From: Bacteroidales bacterium UBA1223
GTDB taxonomy: Bacteria > Bacteroidota > Bacteroidia > Bacteroidales > P3
Direction of reading: 5' to 3'
NCBI GenBank assembly: GCA_002309155.1
Contig: DBXB01000073.1
Span: 3,959-17,542 of the forward strand
DNA: 13,584 nucleotides
Under the pieces are notes generated by a model. It made no database searches. It was not told where the DNA came from and saw only the letters and a program-made list of their open reading frames with translations. Shown in pieces: positions 1 through 6,315 of this stretch (positions within the stretch are counted from its first letter, which is position 1; each line of letters starts with the position of its first letter). Both the position numbers and the translations under genes were made by a program.

Positions 1-63
1 GATGGATGATGTGTGATGGATGATGTGTGATGGATGATGTATGATGTATGAGGTATGATGTTA
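1..63. repeat. Heptanucleotide tandem array at left edge
   Basis: Nine consecutive 7-base units fill this stretch: gatggat, gatgtgt, gatggat, gatgtgt, gatggat, gatgtat, gatgtat, gaggtat, gatgtta. The first six units form a 14-bp higher-order period. The array starts at the window edge, so its true length is unknown. It lies just downstream of the minus-strand AlkZ-related gene, which ends at 89. No protein or RNA is evident in it. Confidence 0.85.
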
Positions 64-88
64 ATAGATATCATTAAGACTAAGAAGT

Positions 89-745
89 TCAACCGAGGAG
101 TTTGAGGAGTTGTTTTTCTGTTGCTTTGGGGAGAATTGTGGTGAGGTGGTCGAGGATGCGGCGGAGGGACTCCTCGGGAGTGCGACTGCACTGACAGGCG
201 TCACGTCCGAAAAGTCGCTCGGGAGTGGTGAGCAACGCCCAACCCCACCCATAACGGTTGCCATGCTTGTCATGCGGATAGACAAAGTCTTCGGTCACCA
301 CACGACTCGCCATCTGCAGTTTGGTCACATATCCGTCGAAACGGCTACGCATCTTCGCACCATCAAATCCACAAGCAGAGCGAAGCTCGCGTGTAATCAT
401 GCTGCCGTTGACCCGCAGAATGTCCAATATCGTGCCCTCGACACTATCCTCCGCTGGTTCGGCATGACGGGACCTGCGATAGTTGCAGAAGTCGGGCAAC
501 CACTCCATGGTCACGAAACCAGCCTTGCCTCCAAAGAACTTCCCATAAGCAAAATGTCCCTCGGTGACCAGCGGTCCTTTCCAATCCCACAACGGCCAGT
601 CCCAACTGCCGTCATCAAGGAGACGATAACGGCATTTAGGATCCACCGACTCATCGGCAGAATAGCCAGGTATTCCGCTGTAGAGCAGTGGCAGGAATCC
701 CACTTTGGAGATATATTCCATCATTTCAGCACAATCGTGGAGCAT
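89..745 (-). CDS. AlkZ-related (YcaQ/HTH_42-like) protein
   Basis: This is a 218-residue soluble protein with no signal peptide. It resembles short Bacteroidetes proteins annotated as AlkZ-related, whose relatives include DNA glycosylases acting on alkylated or cross-linked bases. The recognised features are an N-terminal GFLPLL segment (16-21), a Trp-rich stretch (48-55), AYGKFFGGKAGF (66-77), and a winged-helix-like region about 105-150 containing VNGSMITREL and FDGYVTKLQM. A late YGWGWALLTTPE segment lies at 165-176. It is about half the length of full AlkZ, and I do not see a convincing catalytic Q-x-Q motif, so glycosylase activity is not claimed. I kept the first ATG; the Met at residues 8 or 9 are alternative starts. 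Repeat-rich DNA flanks it on both sides, so it is probably transcribed alone. I saw no promoter with the TAnnTTTG form upstream. The family call is from memory of related proteins. Confidence 0.7.
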   Translation of the reverse strand: MLHDCAEMMEYISKVGFLPLLYSGIPGYSADESVDPKCRYRLLDDGSWDWPLWDWKGPLVTEGHFAYGKFFGGKAGFVTMEWLPDFCNYRRSRHAEPAEDSVEGTILDILRVNGSMITRELRSACGFDGAKMRSRFDGYVTKLQMASRVVTEDFVYPHDKHGNRYGWGWALLTTPERLFGRDACQCSRTPEESLRRILDHLTTILPKATEKQLLKLLG

Positions 746-761
746 TATTTGTTGATATGAT

Positions 762-874
762 AAAGGTTAAAGGTTAAAGTTTAAAGGTTAAAGAGGTTAA
801 AGAGGTTAAGGTGTGAAGATGTTAAGAGGTATGATGTATGATGTTTGATGTTTGAGGTTTGAGGTTAGAGGTTT
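762..874. repeat. Compound 7-/9-bp tandem array upstream of AlkZ-related gene
   Basis: From 762 the units are aaaggtt, aaaggtt, aaagttt, aaaggtt (7 bp), followed by two 9-bp units aaagaggtt (790-807). After a short spacer a second heptad run begins at 826: gaggtat, gatgtat, gatgttt, gatgttt, gaggttt, gaggtta, gaggttt (to 874). The second run uses the same kind of heptad as the left-edge array at 1-63. The first run shares a 21-base exact string with the array at 3311. It lies in the 340-bp gene-free gap 746-1085. Confidence 0.8.
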
Positions 875-890
875 TTCGCTTTATTTGATT

Positions 891-944
891 CATTTCTAAG
901 GTGCTGACTCACTTGAATAAATTTATTTCTAATGTGTTGCCTCA
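891..944. repeat. Imperfect 33-bp-period direct duplication
   Basis: Segments 891-911 and 924-944 match at 17 of 21 positions by eye; both contain atttctaa, then a gtg-x-tg block, and end ctca. The period is 33 bp. The second copy runs into a GC-rich block with the 8-bp palindrome cgagctcg (946-953). It may be part of a dispersed non-coding element. Nothing here looks like a gene. Confidence 0.5.
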
Positions 945-971
945 ACGAGCTCGGCAGGCGTACCACGCGAC

Positions 972-998
972 CTTTGGTTCAAAGCCTGCAGAGCAGGC
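972..998. repeat. Pair of adjacent small inverted repeats
   Basis: Two hairpins sit back to back and share one base at 984: ctttg-gtt-caaag (972-984) and gcctgc-aga-gcaggc (984-998). The GC content is much higher than in the flanking AT-rich spacer. Together with the palindrome at 946-953 they suggest a folded RNA or DNA element, or a relic of a repeat family. Function is unknown. Confidence 0.45.
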
Positions 999-1030
999 AG
1001 AAAGTTATAGTTAAAGTTAATGTTTTTTGT

Positions 1031-1067
1031 ACAAAAACAGTCCACGGCATAGGGTGCGGTGGACTGT
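1031..1067 (-). terminator. Intrinsic terminator after the coiled-coil protein gene
   Basis: Read on the minus strand, an inverted repeat (arms 1055-1067 and 1037-1049, loop 1050-1054) forms 12 base pairs with a single G-G mismatch. The outer arms are acagtccac and gtggactgt. A TTTTT run follows directly on the minus strand. It begins 19 nt past the stop codon at 1086, the right distance and orientation for a rho-independent terminator of the 2682-1086 transcript. The T-run side also forms a 14-bp palindrome (1024-1037, centred on gtac). Confidence 0.85.
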
Positions 1068-1085
1068 AAATATAGGATTGGAGAA

Positions 1086-1817
1086 TTACTGAGCCTGCTG
1101 ACGATAGCGCTCAACCTCGGATTCAGATGAGTTGACCTTGGAGTTGGCGGAGTTCAGTTTTTCTTCGGCTTCAGCTTTCTTCTTGTTGTTCTTCTCGATA
1201 TTGGCGTTAAGTTTCTCTATATCTTTGCGGACATCCTCAATCTTAGCCTGAAGTTTCTCAATATCTTTCTCTTTCTTTGCGATCTTATCCCTGTCGGAGG
1301 CTATGCTCTTATCGATTGAGGCCACAGCGTCCTGAGCTTTTTTCTGCTCTTTTTGGGCTTTCTCGAGGTTCTTTGCCGAAGCACCCATCATTTGCTGAGC
1401 TTCGAATTTAGAGACATAGGAGGAGAAATTCTCCGTAAAGGTGCGGACATTAACGTTCAGCTCGTTCTGACTGATGGTGAGGTTGGGGGATTTGGCGAAG
1501 AAGGTGACAACAGTGACACGGTCTTTCTTCTTTCCCTGCGACTCGACCTTGGCGTAGAAATCCACAGGCTGCGAGTAGATGACATCGAAAGTCTGGTTGA
1601 GAGCTGCGGTATATCCGCCAGTCTTGGTGGTCTTCACCTGCGACTCTTTCAGTCTCTGGTTGATGGCGGCAAGGACTACCTCCTCATCCTGCGTCAAGGT
1701 TACTGTAAAGGCAGGCACAGTGAAATCGCCATACTGAACGGTGGTTTCCTGCACGTTCTGAGCCATAAGGTTGGCACAAAGAAGAATTCCAAAAGAAAAG
1801 AGGATAATTTTTTTCAT
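1086..1817 (-). CDS. Secreted protein with long C-terminal coiled coil, function unknown
   Basis: I start this at ATG 1817 (MKKIILFSFG), giving 243 residues. A TTG nine bases upstream is also in frame but gives no better signal peptide. Residues 1-19 form a signal peptide with likely cleavage near LMA-Q. Residues 21-140 look like a small beta-rich globular domain (for example TVQYGDFTVPAFTVTL and DRVTVVTFFAKSP). Residues about 148-240 are a highly charged Lys/Glu/Asp/Asn coiled coil with heptad-like spacing. There is no transmembrane anchor or lipobox, so a periplasmic protein is most likely; the coiled coil could support self-assembly or binding to the envelope. It is last in the PepSY-lipoprotein-coiled coil set, 45 nt after the lipoprotein gene, and is followed by an intrinsic terminator. 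I do not recognise a named family. Confidence 0.8.
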   Translation of the reverse strand: MKKIILFSFGILLCANLMAQNVQETTVQYGDFTVPAFTVTLTQDEEVVLAAINQRLKESQVKTTKTGGYTAALNQTFDVIYSQPVDFYAKVESQGKKKDRVTVVTFFAKSPNLTISQNELNVNVRTFTENFSSYVSKFEAQQMMGASAKNLEKAQKEQKKAQDAVASIDKSIASDRDKIAKKEKDIEKLQAKIEDVRKDIEKLNANIEKNNKKKAEAEEKLNSANSKVNSSESEVERYRQQAQ

Positions 1818-1862
1818 GATATGCAATTATTGAATGATGATTATTGATAAGGGGCCAAGTCG

Positions 1863-2204
1863 TCAGCGGTCTTCACCGAGGGAGTAGAGATACTCATAAA
1901 GCTCGATAAAGTCCTCGTTGAGCTTGCTGTGACGCAGTTCTTCGAGGTACATCTTGTCGAACTTCTCGGAGTCTTTGGGATTGCTGTACTTTTTATCGTA
2001 CTTCTCCATGAGGTCGACCAGTTCATCGTAGCATTCATTGAATTCCACGTTATCCGTGTTGTCAATCTGATCGGGGTCGACCATCGAGAAGCATTTGACT
2101 GTCTTGTGAGTCAGTCGCTTCACATCACGCTGCATATTCCTATGACAGCCGCTGAAAAGCACCACGGTGGCGGCGACGACAAGCAGGGCTACTATTTTCT
2201 TCAT
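1863..2204 (-). CDS. Small lipoprotein, function unknown
   Basis: I start this at ATG 2204 (MKKIVALLVV), giving 113 residues. An in-frame codon farther upstream would add eight residues with no signal value and overlap the preceding gene. The N-terminus has a short hydrophobic core and a lipobox LFSGC with Cys at residue 20, so it should be lipidated and membrane-attached. The mature part is strongly charged and probably helical, with acidic patches (SMVDPDQIDNTDNVEFNE, then helices rich in Asp, Glu, Lys and Tyr to the C-terminus). No enzyme motif is visible. It starts 4 nt after the PepSY-like stop codon, so the two are almost certainly co-translated. I recognise no named family. Confidence 0.8.
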   Translation of the reverse strand: MKKIVALLVVAATVVLFSGCHRNMQRDVKRLTHKTVKCFSMVDPDQIDNTDNVEFNECYDELVDLMEKYDKKYSNPKDSEKFDKMYLEELRHSKLNEDFIELYEYLYSLGEDR

Positions 2205-2208
2205 GGGA

Positions 2209-2682
2209 CTAGAGTTCGTTTTCGTCAATGAATTTGCCGTCGGTCTCGAAATTCATGAGACGCATATTTTTCCATTTCTTCTTGAACAGACCTTTGCGAT
2301 GTCCTACAAGAGCCTGATAGGTGACCTTGTTCTTGACGCTCAGGGCATAGAGTTCCTTGATTTTGCTGCCGGAATGCATCTCCTGGATTTTGTTCTTGAT
2401 GAGATGGGGATAGTTATCCTCATCGATATACCAGCGAGTCTCGGTGCCCTTGTTGGAGAAGCGATAAGCGGTGCGTGTGCCGCTCTCATTCACGAAGAAG
2501 GCGTCATAAACCAGAGTGTCGACGCAATACCAGTCCACCTTGCTGACATCCCCAGCCATACGGTGGAAGTCCTTGACGAAGCGTTCAGGCACATCATTGT
2601 CGGAGACAGATTTGCCACTTTGGGCGAACAGTACAGTTTGACAAAGCAAAACAGAGACTGCAAGAATCAATATCTTTTTCAT
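2209..2682 (-). CDS. Secreted PepSY-like protein
   Basis: This 157-residue protein has a signal peptide (1-20, cleavage near LFA-Q). Two alpha/beta units follow, of the kind seen in Bacteroidetes PepSY-like (BLIP-like, DUF2874-type) periplasmic proteins: VPERFVKDFHRMAGDVSKVDW (31-51) with YDAFFVNESGTRTAYRFSNKG (59-79), then YPHLIKNKI and the TYQALVG strand (121-127) with a final NFETDGKF. Proteins of this family are small secreted domains of unknown ligand, so no catalytic role is claimed. The ATG at 2682 is well placed behind a TATATTTG promoter element at 2726-2733, making this the first gene of a three-gene transcript with the lipoprotein and coiled-coil genes. The family call rests on pattern similarity and is moderate. 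Confidence 0.75.
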   Translation of the reverse strand: MKKILILAVSVLLCQTVLFAQSGKSVSDNDVPERFVKDFHRMAGDVSKVDWYCVDTLVYDAFFVNESGTRTAYRFSNKGTETRWYIDEDNYPHLIKNKIQEMHSGSKIKELYALSVKNKVTYQALVGHRKGLFKKKWKNMRLMNFETDGKFIDENEL

Positions 2683-2725
2683 TTCTAGCTTATTATTTAT
2701 GACAGTATTTTTGTATTACGATTTA

Positions 2726-2733
2726 CAAATATA
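2726..2733 (-). promoter_or_regulatory. Bacteroidales-type -7 promoter element (TATATTTG)
   Basis: The minus strand reads TATATTTG, an exact fit to the Bacteroidetes -7 consensus TAnnTTTG, in an AT-rich 60-nt spacer upstream of the PepSY-like start at 2682. A GTTT at 2747-2750, about 17 nt farther upstream and overlapping the thioredoxin-like gene's last codons, may serve as the -33 element, though its spacing is slightly short. It implies separate transcription of the PepSY, lipoprotein and coiled-coil genes. Confidence 0.6.
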
Positions 2734-2742
2734 CGAAAAATA

Positions 2743-3297
2743 TTATAAACCGAGCGATTTCATCATCACCGGTTTTATCTCCTCCTGGAAAATAGCTCTA
2801 TACTCGTCGAAGGTATACTTGTCGCTATCGCCAGAGCAGTAGAACCATAAAATCATGCTAAAGTCGTAGGCACCCTGATAACCCTGAAGGATCTGTGTCA
2901 GTCCTCTTGTCTTGTTGAACAGTGCAAACGAGGGATAACCTATCTTCTGACCCAGAATGGCGCGTGTGAACTGATGCGGCTGAGGTTTCTGTCCCGGAGT
3001 TTGGGGGTTGGAATATTTGGTGCCGTTCCAAGTAAAGGTTGCGCCACCTTCGGCGTCGAACTTCACGGGGATATAGTACTTGTTAAGGATTGCCACCACA
3101 ACAGGGTCAGTGAAGGTCTCACGGTCCATCTTCTTGCACCATCCGCACCAGGACGTGCTGAAATCGACGAAAAAGAGTTTATTGTTGCTCTTAGTGTCGA
3201 TCTGAGCCGCCTGTTCAATTGTCTGCCATTTCACCTGAGAGTGGATTTCACCTCCGAGAAGAGTCACAGCGAGGAGTATGAGTAGTATTTTTTTCAT
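2743..3297 (-). CDS. Secreted thioredoxin-fold protein (WCGWC motif)
   Basis: This is a 184-residue protein with a signal peptide (1-20, HSQ at the cleavage region) and a thioredoxin fold. The active-site motif WCGWC has Cys at 51 and 54, preceded by the usual strand LFFVDFST and followed by KKMDRETF. The cis-proline segment GYPSF has Pro at 122. Both redox cysteines are present, so it is probably an active periplasmic thiol-disulfide protein of the thioredoxin_7/DUF255-like kind. An insertion of about 35 residues, rich in Pro, Gln and Gly (82-116), separates the central strands. The partner is unknown. The start ATG at 3297 lies at the edge of a repeat-bearing gap. The gene ends 10 nt from the promoter of the next gene, so it may be transcribed alone or read through into the PepSY gene. 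Confidence 0.85.
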   Translation of the reverse strand: MKKILLILLAVTLLGGEIHSQVKWQTIEQAAQIDTKSNNKLFFVDFSTSWCGWCKKMDRETFTDPVVVAILNKYYIPVKFDAEGGATFTWNGTKYSNPQTPGQKPQPHQFTRAILGQKIGYPSFALFNKTRGLTQILQGYQGAYDFSMILWFYCSGDSDKYTFDEYRAIFQEEIKPVMMKSLGL

Positions 3298-3310
3298 TTC
3301 GGATTTTTAT

Positions 3311-3445
3311 AAAGGTTAAAGTTTAAAGGTTTTAAAGGTTTTAAAGGTTGAAAGGGTTGAAAAAGTTTGAAGGATTTGAAAGGTTGACAGGTTAATAGTT
3401 TGAACCTTTTTATCCTTTTAAGCGAAGCGGTCCTTTTAATCCTTT
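3311..3445. repeat. aaaggtt-type array with opposing ccttttt arm in 3298-3544 gap
   Basis: Units from 3311 are aaaggtt, aaagttt, aaaggtttt, aaaggtttt, then degenerate 8-10-bp variants to about 3388. From 3403 the complementary composition appears (aaccttt, tatcctttt). A perfect 9-bp direct repeat, tccttttaa, at 3413-3421 and 3431-3439 is separated by gcgaagcgg. The purine arm at about 3370-3385 can pair imperfectly with 3403-3417. The remainder of the gap (3446-3544) is AT-rich, with the 10-bp palindrome tgatatatca at 3471-3480. No gene and no clear TAnnTTTG promoter were found there. Confidence 0.7.
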
Positions 3446-3544
3446 ATCAACATATCAACGATTAACATAATGATATATCAATTATATTTTAACTTAAGAA
3501 TCATTTATTTATTGTTCAACGCATTTGATAAAAAATGTTAACGG

Positions 3545-4873
3545 CTACCATTCCACTTTCCAATCCTCTTCCATCTCTTGTTTCGAGGGGTCAAACTCCT
3601 CCTCACGGTCCATACGGTCACGGACTCTGAAGAGTTTACCAAGCCAGTCGTCTTTCTTCGATTTCTTCTGACCGGGATTGGCCTTGTCTTCCTCAATGAT
3701 CTTGCTAATTTCGGTGACGAAATTCTCGACATAGCTCTCCGACACATTCTCATCTTTATGCACGGAGGCTCCAGTGTAGTAATGTCGGATGATGGAGTCG
3801 TAGGAAATGCCGAGTCCCACCATGCGAATGGTACCCTCCTGACTGAGTCCGACGCCATGGCCGTAGCCATGTCCGGTGAGGATGACATTGGCGCCCTTGT
3901 CGTCGACACTTACAGAGAAAAAGGTCGACTTAAGACCGAAGTCGGTGCGTACACGTGTCAACGGGACTCCAAGGATGCGAGCCTTGCGTTCAGGCTGCTG
4001 GAAAGAGAGCAGTTCGTCACGCACCGTGGCGTTGGTGATGTCAAGTTTATGGGTCTTAGCGAAATAGTTGAGCCATTTCTCTTTGCCTATCACCTTGGTC
4101 CAGTTGCTTTGACGCATATGGAACGAGAAAGTGTCTGTCACCGAGCGCAGGTAAGGCAGCGCCGAACGCCAGACATCCTCCGAGTTGGCTGTCTGTCCAC
4201 CACTGTTGGAATGGAACGGGGTGTCGATAAGTTTGCCGTCGGCGTCGACGATAGTCTCGCCACTCGACTGCATGGTGCCAAGAATGATATCGGGACGCAC
4301 GCAGCGATTCTGATATGCCTGGCAATGTACATAGTCGCAGAAATTATATCCGTCGGCTTTATGTTTGCCCATATTGCGCATAGCCCATGTGCGGGAAATC
4401 ATTGCCTGGACCCTGAAGATATCGCTCTGCTGACCGTAGATCTCAGACTGAACAACTCCGGCGAGGTAAGTCTCGAACTCCACCTCGTTAATGATTTTCA
4501 GATTGCTCTTATCGAACGAGCTGACGACCAAATCGCCCTCGTATGTTCTCTGCTTCACCCCTTTAGGGTTCAGACACATGATACATGCCGTATCAGTAGC
4601 CTGCAGACGGGCGCTACGAAAGTTGCCATACTCGTAGCCGTTGACAGCGATGCTGACTCCCGTGGCGGTGGGTTTCAATTCCACGGTCATTCCTTCACCG
4701 AGTGAAGGCTCGAGAAGCATGCCGTCGTCGGCATAGAGGTCGTACATACCAAGGTCGAACGACACATAGATTGCCTCAATCTTGTTGTTTGAGAAGAGAC
4801 GCACCTTTACCTTCTCGGCATAGGACACCGAGACTGAAAGCAGGAGAGCAAGAAACAAGAGGAGGCGTTTCAT
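3545..4873 (-). CDS. SpoIID/LytB domain-containing protein
   Basis: This 442-residue secreted protein has a signal peptide (1-19, VSYA-E) and a SpoIID/LytB domain at about 125-370. SpoIID-family proteins are lytic transglycosylases that cleave peptidoglycan glycan strands. The diagnostic blocks are YLAGVVQSEI (136-145, with Glu144 at the position of the essential SpoIID Glu), VQAMISRTWAM (155-165), FHSNSGGQT (220-228) and GHGYGHGVGLSQEG (334-347). Residues about 20-110 form an N-terminal beta-rich region. Residues about 372-442 are a highly charged tail outside the domain. The ATG overlaps the lpxB stop by four bases (ATGA), indicating translational coupling, so this is an envelope gene and not a sign of sporulation. 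The substrate bond and partner in Bacteroidetes are inferred from the family. Confidence 0.92.
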   Translation of the reverse strand: MKRLLLFLALLLSVSVSYAEKVKVRLFSNNKIEAIYVSFDLGMYDLYADDGMLLEPSLGEGMTVELKPTATGVSIAVNGYEYGNFRSARLQATDTACIMCLNPKGVKQRTYEGDLVVSSFDKSNLKIINEVEFETYLAGVVQSEIYGQQSDIFRVQAMISRTWAMRNMGKHKADGYNFCDYVHCQAYQNRCVRPDIILGTMQSSGETIVDADGKLIDTPFHSNSGGQTANSEDVWRSALPYLRSVTDTFSFHMRQSNWTKVIGKEKWLNYFAKTHKLDITNATVRDELLSFQQPERKARILGVPLTRVRTDFGLKSTFFSVSVDDKGANVILTGHGYGHGVGLSQEGTIRMVGLGISYDSIIRHYYTGASVHKDENVSESYVENFVTEISKIIEEDKANPGQKKSKKDDWLGKLFRVRDRMDREEEFDPSKQEMEEDWKVEW

Positions 4874-6012
4874 TGGCGAGGTTCCTCCTTTCTGAATATC
4901 TGGTCGACGACACGCTTAGACGCGCCTTCGCCTCCCAGTTCGCTGACAACATTGCGGTAGTCGTCAATCATAGCCTGACGGCGGTCATGATCCTCTGTGA
5001 TTGCCCAGAATTCGTCCTCCAGACGCTCAAAATTGTAATCGTCCTGTAAGAGTTCGCAAACCACCGGCTTGTCGGCGATGAGGTTCACCAACGAGACATA
5101 TTTTATCCTGTTAGCGATAAGGCGGCGGGCTATAGCCGCCGAAATCTTATCGGTCTGATAGCACACCACCTGAGGGACACCGAAGAGTGCCGTCTCAAGA
5201 GTCGCCGTGCCACTGCACACTATGGCGGCGAACGACTTGGCGAGGATGTCGTAGGTCTTGTCGAACACTATCTCCACATTGGTCACCCCTTCGGGGATGA
5301 ACTGTCGGTAGAACTCCTCTCCTATCAACGTCATGCCAGTCACCTTGAAGCGGTATTCAGGATGACGCTTGGCGAGTCTCATCATCAGAGGCAGCAGACG
5401 TTTCAACTCGTGGCGACGGCTTCCGGGCATGAGGGCGACTATGTCAGACTTTTTCTCGACAACATTGGCGGAGTGGCGATATCTCTCCACCTCGTCGAGC
5501 AGAGGATGTCCCACATATACCGCCTGAGGAAAGACATTCTCAGCATAGAACTTACGTTCCGTGGGCAGGATGTAGCAGAGGCTGTCGAGGTCACGACGCA
5601 TCGACTTTATCCTCCCCTTCTTCCATGCCCAAATCTGCGGTGAGATGTAGTATACATTCCGGACTCCACGGGCATGGGTGAACTTTGCCATCTTGAGGTT
5701 GAAGCCGGGATAGTCGATAAACACCACCGTGTCGGGATTGAACTCCAGGATATCCTTTTTGCAGAGACTGATATTTCCAAACACCTCCTTGAGATGCATA
5801 AGAACCTCCACGAACCCCATGAACGCCATGTCGCGGATATGACGCACCATGGTCACCTCGCCGGTATGGGGAGTGTCGCTGACAGCCTGCATCATCCTGT
5901 CGCCTCCCCAATAGCGTATCTCCGTGTCGGGATAAGCCGAAAGGATGGCTCGCAACAGGTTGGCGCCATGCAGGTCGCCCGAAGCTTCTCCAGAGATGAT
6001 ATAGAGTTTCAT
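4870..6012 (-). CDS. lpxB: Lipid-A-disaccharide synthase
   Basis: LpxB is a cytoplasmic, membrane-associated GT19 glycosyltransferase. It joins UDP-2,3-diacylglucosamine and lipid X to form the lipid A disaccharide, step five of the Raetz pathway. The protein has 380 residues, the normal length. Visible family motifs are GEASGD (8-13), FIDYPGFN (98-105, with Asp100 at the catalytic Asp position), ISPQIWAWKKGR (123-134), YVGHPLLDE (166-174), PGSRRHEL (196-203) and CSGTATLETALFGVPQ (266-281). The start ATG is 13 nt from the small membrane protein upstream, and the stop overlaps the SpoIID gene by four bases. No key residue is missing. The gene indicates a lipopolysaccharide-bearing outer membrane. 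Confidence 0.97.
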   Translation of the reverse strand: MKLYIISGEASGDLHGANLLRAILSAYPDTEIRYWGGDRMMQAVSDTPHTGEVTMVRHIRDMAFMGFVEVLMHLKEVFGNISLCKKDILEFNPDTVVFIDYPGFNLKMAKFTHARGVRNVYYISPQIWAWKKGRIKSMRRDLDSLCYILPTERKFYAENVFPQAVYVGHPLLDEVERYRHSANVVEKKSDIVALMPGSRRHELKRLLPLMMRLAKRHPEYRFKVTGMTLIGEEFYRQFIPEGVTNVEIVFDKTYDILAKSFAAIVCSGTATLETALFGVPQVVCYQTDKISAAIARRLIANRIKYVSLVNLIADKPVVCELLQDDYNFERLEDEFWAITEDHDRRQAMIDDYRNVVSELGGEGASKRVVDQIFRKEEPRQ

Positions 6013-6025
6013 TGCCGGCAGTGAA

Positions 6026-6298
6026 TTATGACAAAGGGTTATATTTCAAGAAAAAGAAAAAGAAGACTATGGCAGAAACGAAGAGCAATGTCGCCAGACC
6101 CTTGATGGTGTCCCGGTCCTCTTTCTTTTTCGCAAAGTGGCGAAGCATAAGCAGAGGTCCTACCAAGACAGCTCCAAACCATCCGATTCGCTCACTCAGC
6201 TGTCCGTGGGTGATGACCACGATAAGCCACACCAGCAAGGCTATAGCCAATTCAAGTCCCAAGGCTACCAATACTCTGACTATTGCTTTATTGTTCAT
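6026..6298 (-). CDS. Small three-helix membrane protein, function unknown
   Basis: This is a 90-residue protein with three hydrophobic stretches: about 6-29 (VRVLVALGLELAIALLVWLI), 38-53 (GWFGAVLVGPLLML) and 67-84 (GLATLLFVSAIVFFFFFL). Charged loops (RHFAKKKEDRD at 54-64) and a short polar C-terminus complete it. It is probably an inner-membrane protein. The start is ATG at 6298, and it ends 13 nt before lpxB, so it likely shares a transcript and may be the first gene of the lpxB-SpoIID group. The five-Phe run in the last helix is encoded by a T-rich stretch and may be slippage-prone. I recognise no family. Confidence 0.75.
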   Translation of the reverse strand: MNNKAIVRVLVALGLELAIALLVWLIVVITHGQLSERIGWFGAVLVGPLLMLRHFAKKKEDRDTIKGLATLLFVSAIVFFFFFLKYNPLS

Positions 6299-6315
6299 CG
6301 GTCTTTTATGTTGAA

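Noticed and set aside
110..760. Plus-strand open frame opposite the AlkZ-related gene
   Set aside because: The minus strand gives a protein with recognisable conserved segments; the plus-strand product has none.
929..1114. Minus-strand open frame of 61 codons
   Set aside because: It crosses the intrinsic terminator and the structured island and starts inside the coiled-coil gene; no protein feature supports it.
3578..4705. Long plus-strand open frame (375 codons) opposite the SpoIID gene
   Set aside because: It lies antisense to a gene with clear family motifs, has no recognisable domain, and is explained by the codon bias of the minus-strand gene.
3545..4873. Sporulation function suggested by the SpoIID domain
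   Set aside because: The domain is common in non-sporulating Bacteroidetes, and the neighbour is lpxB, a marker of Gram-negative envelope biology.
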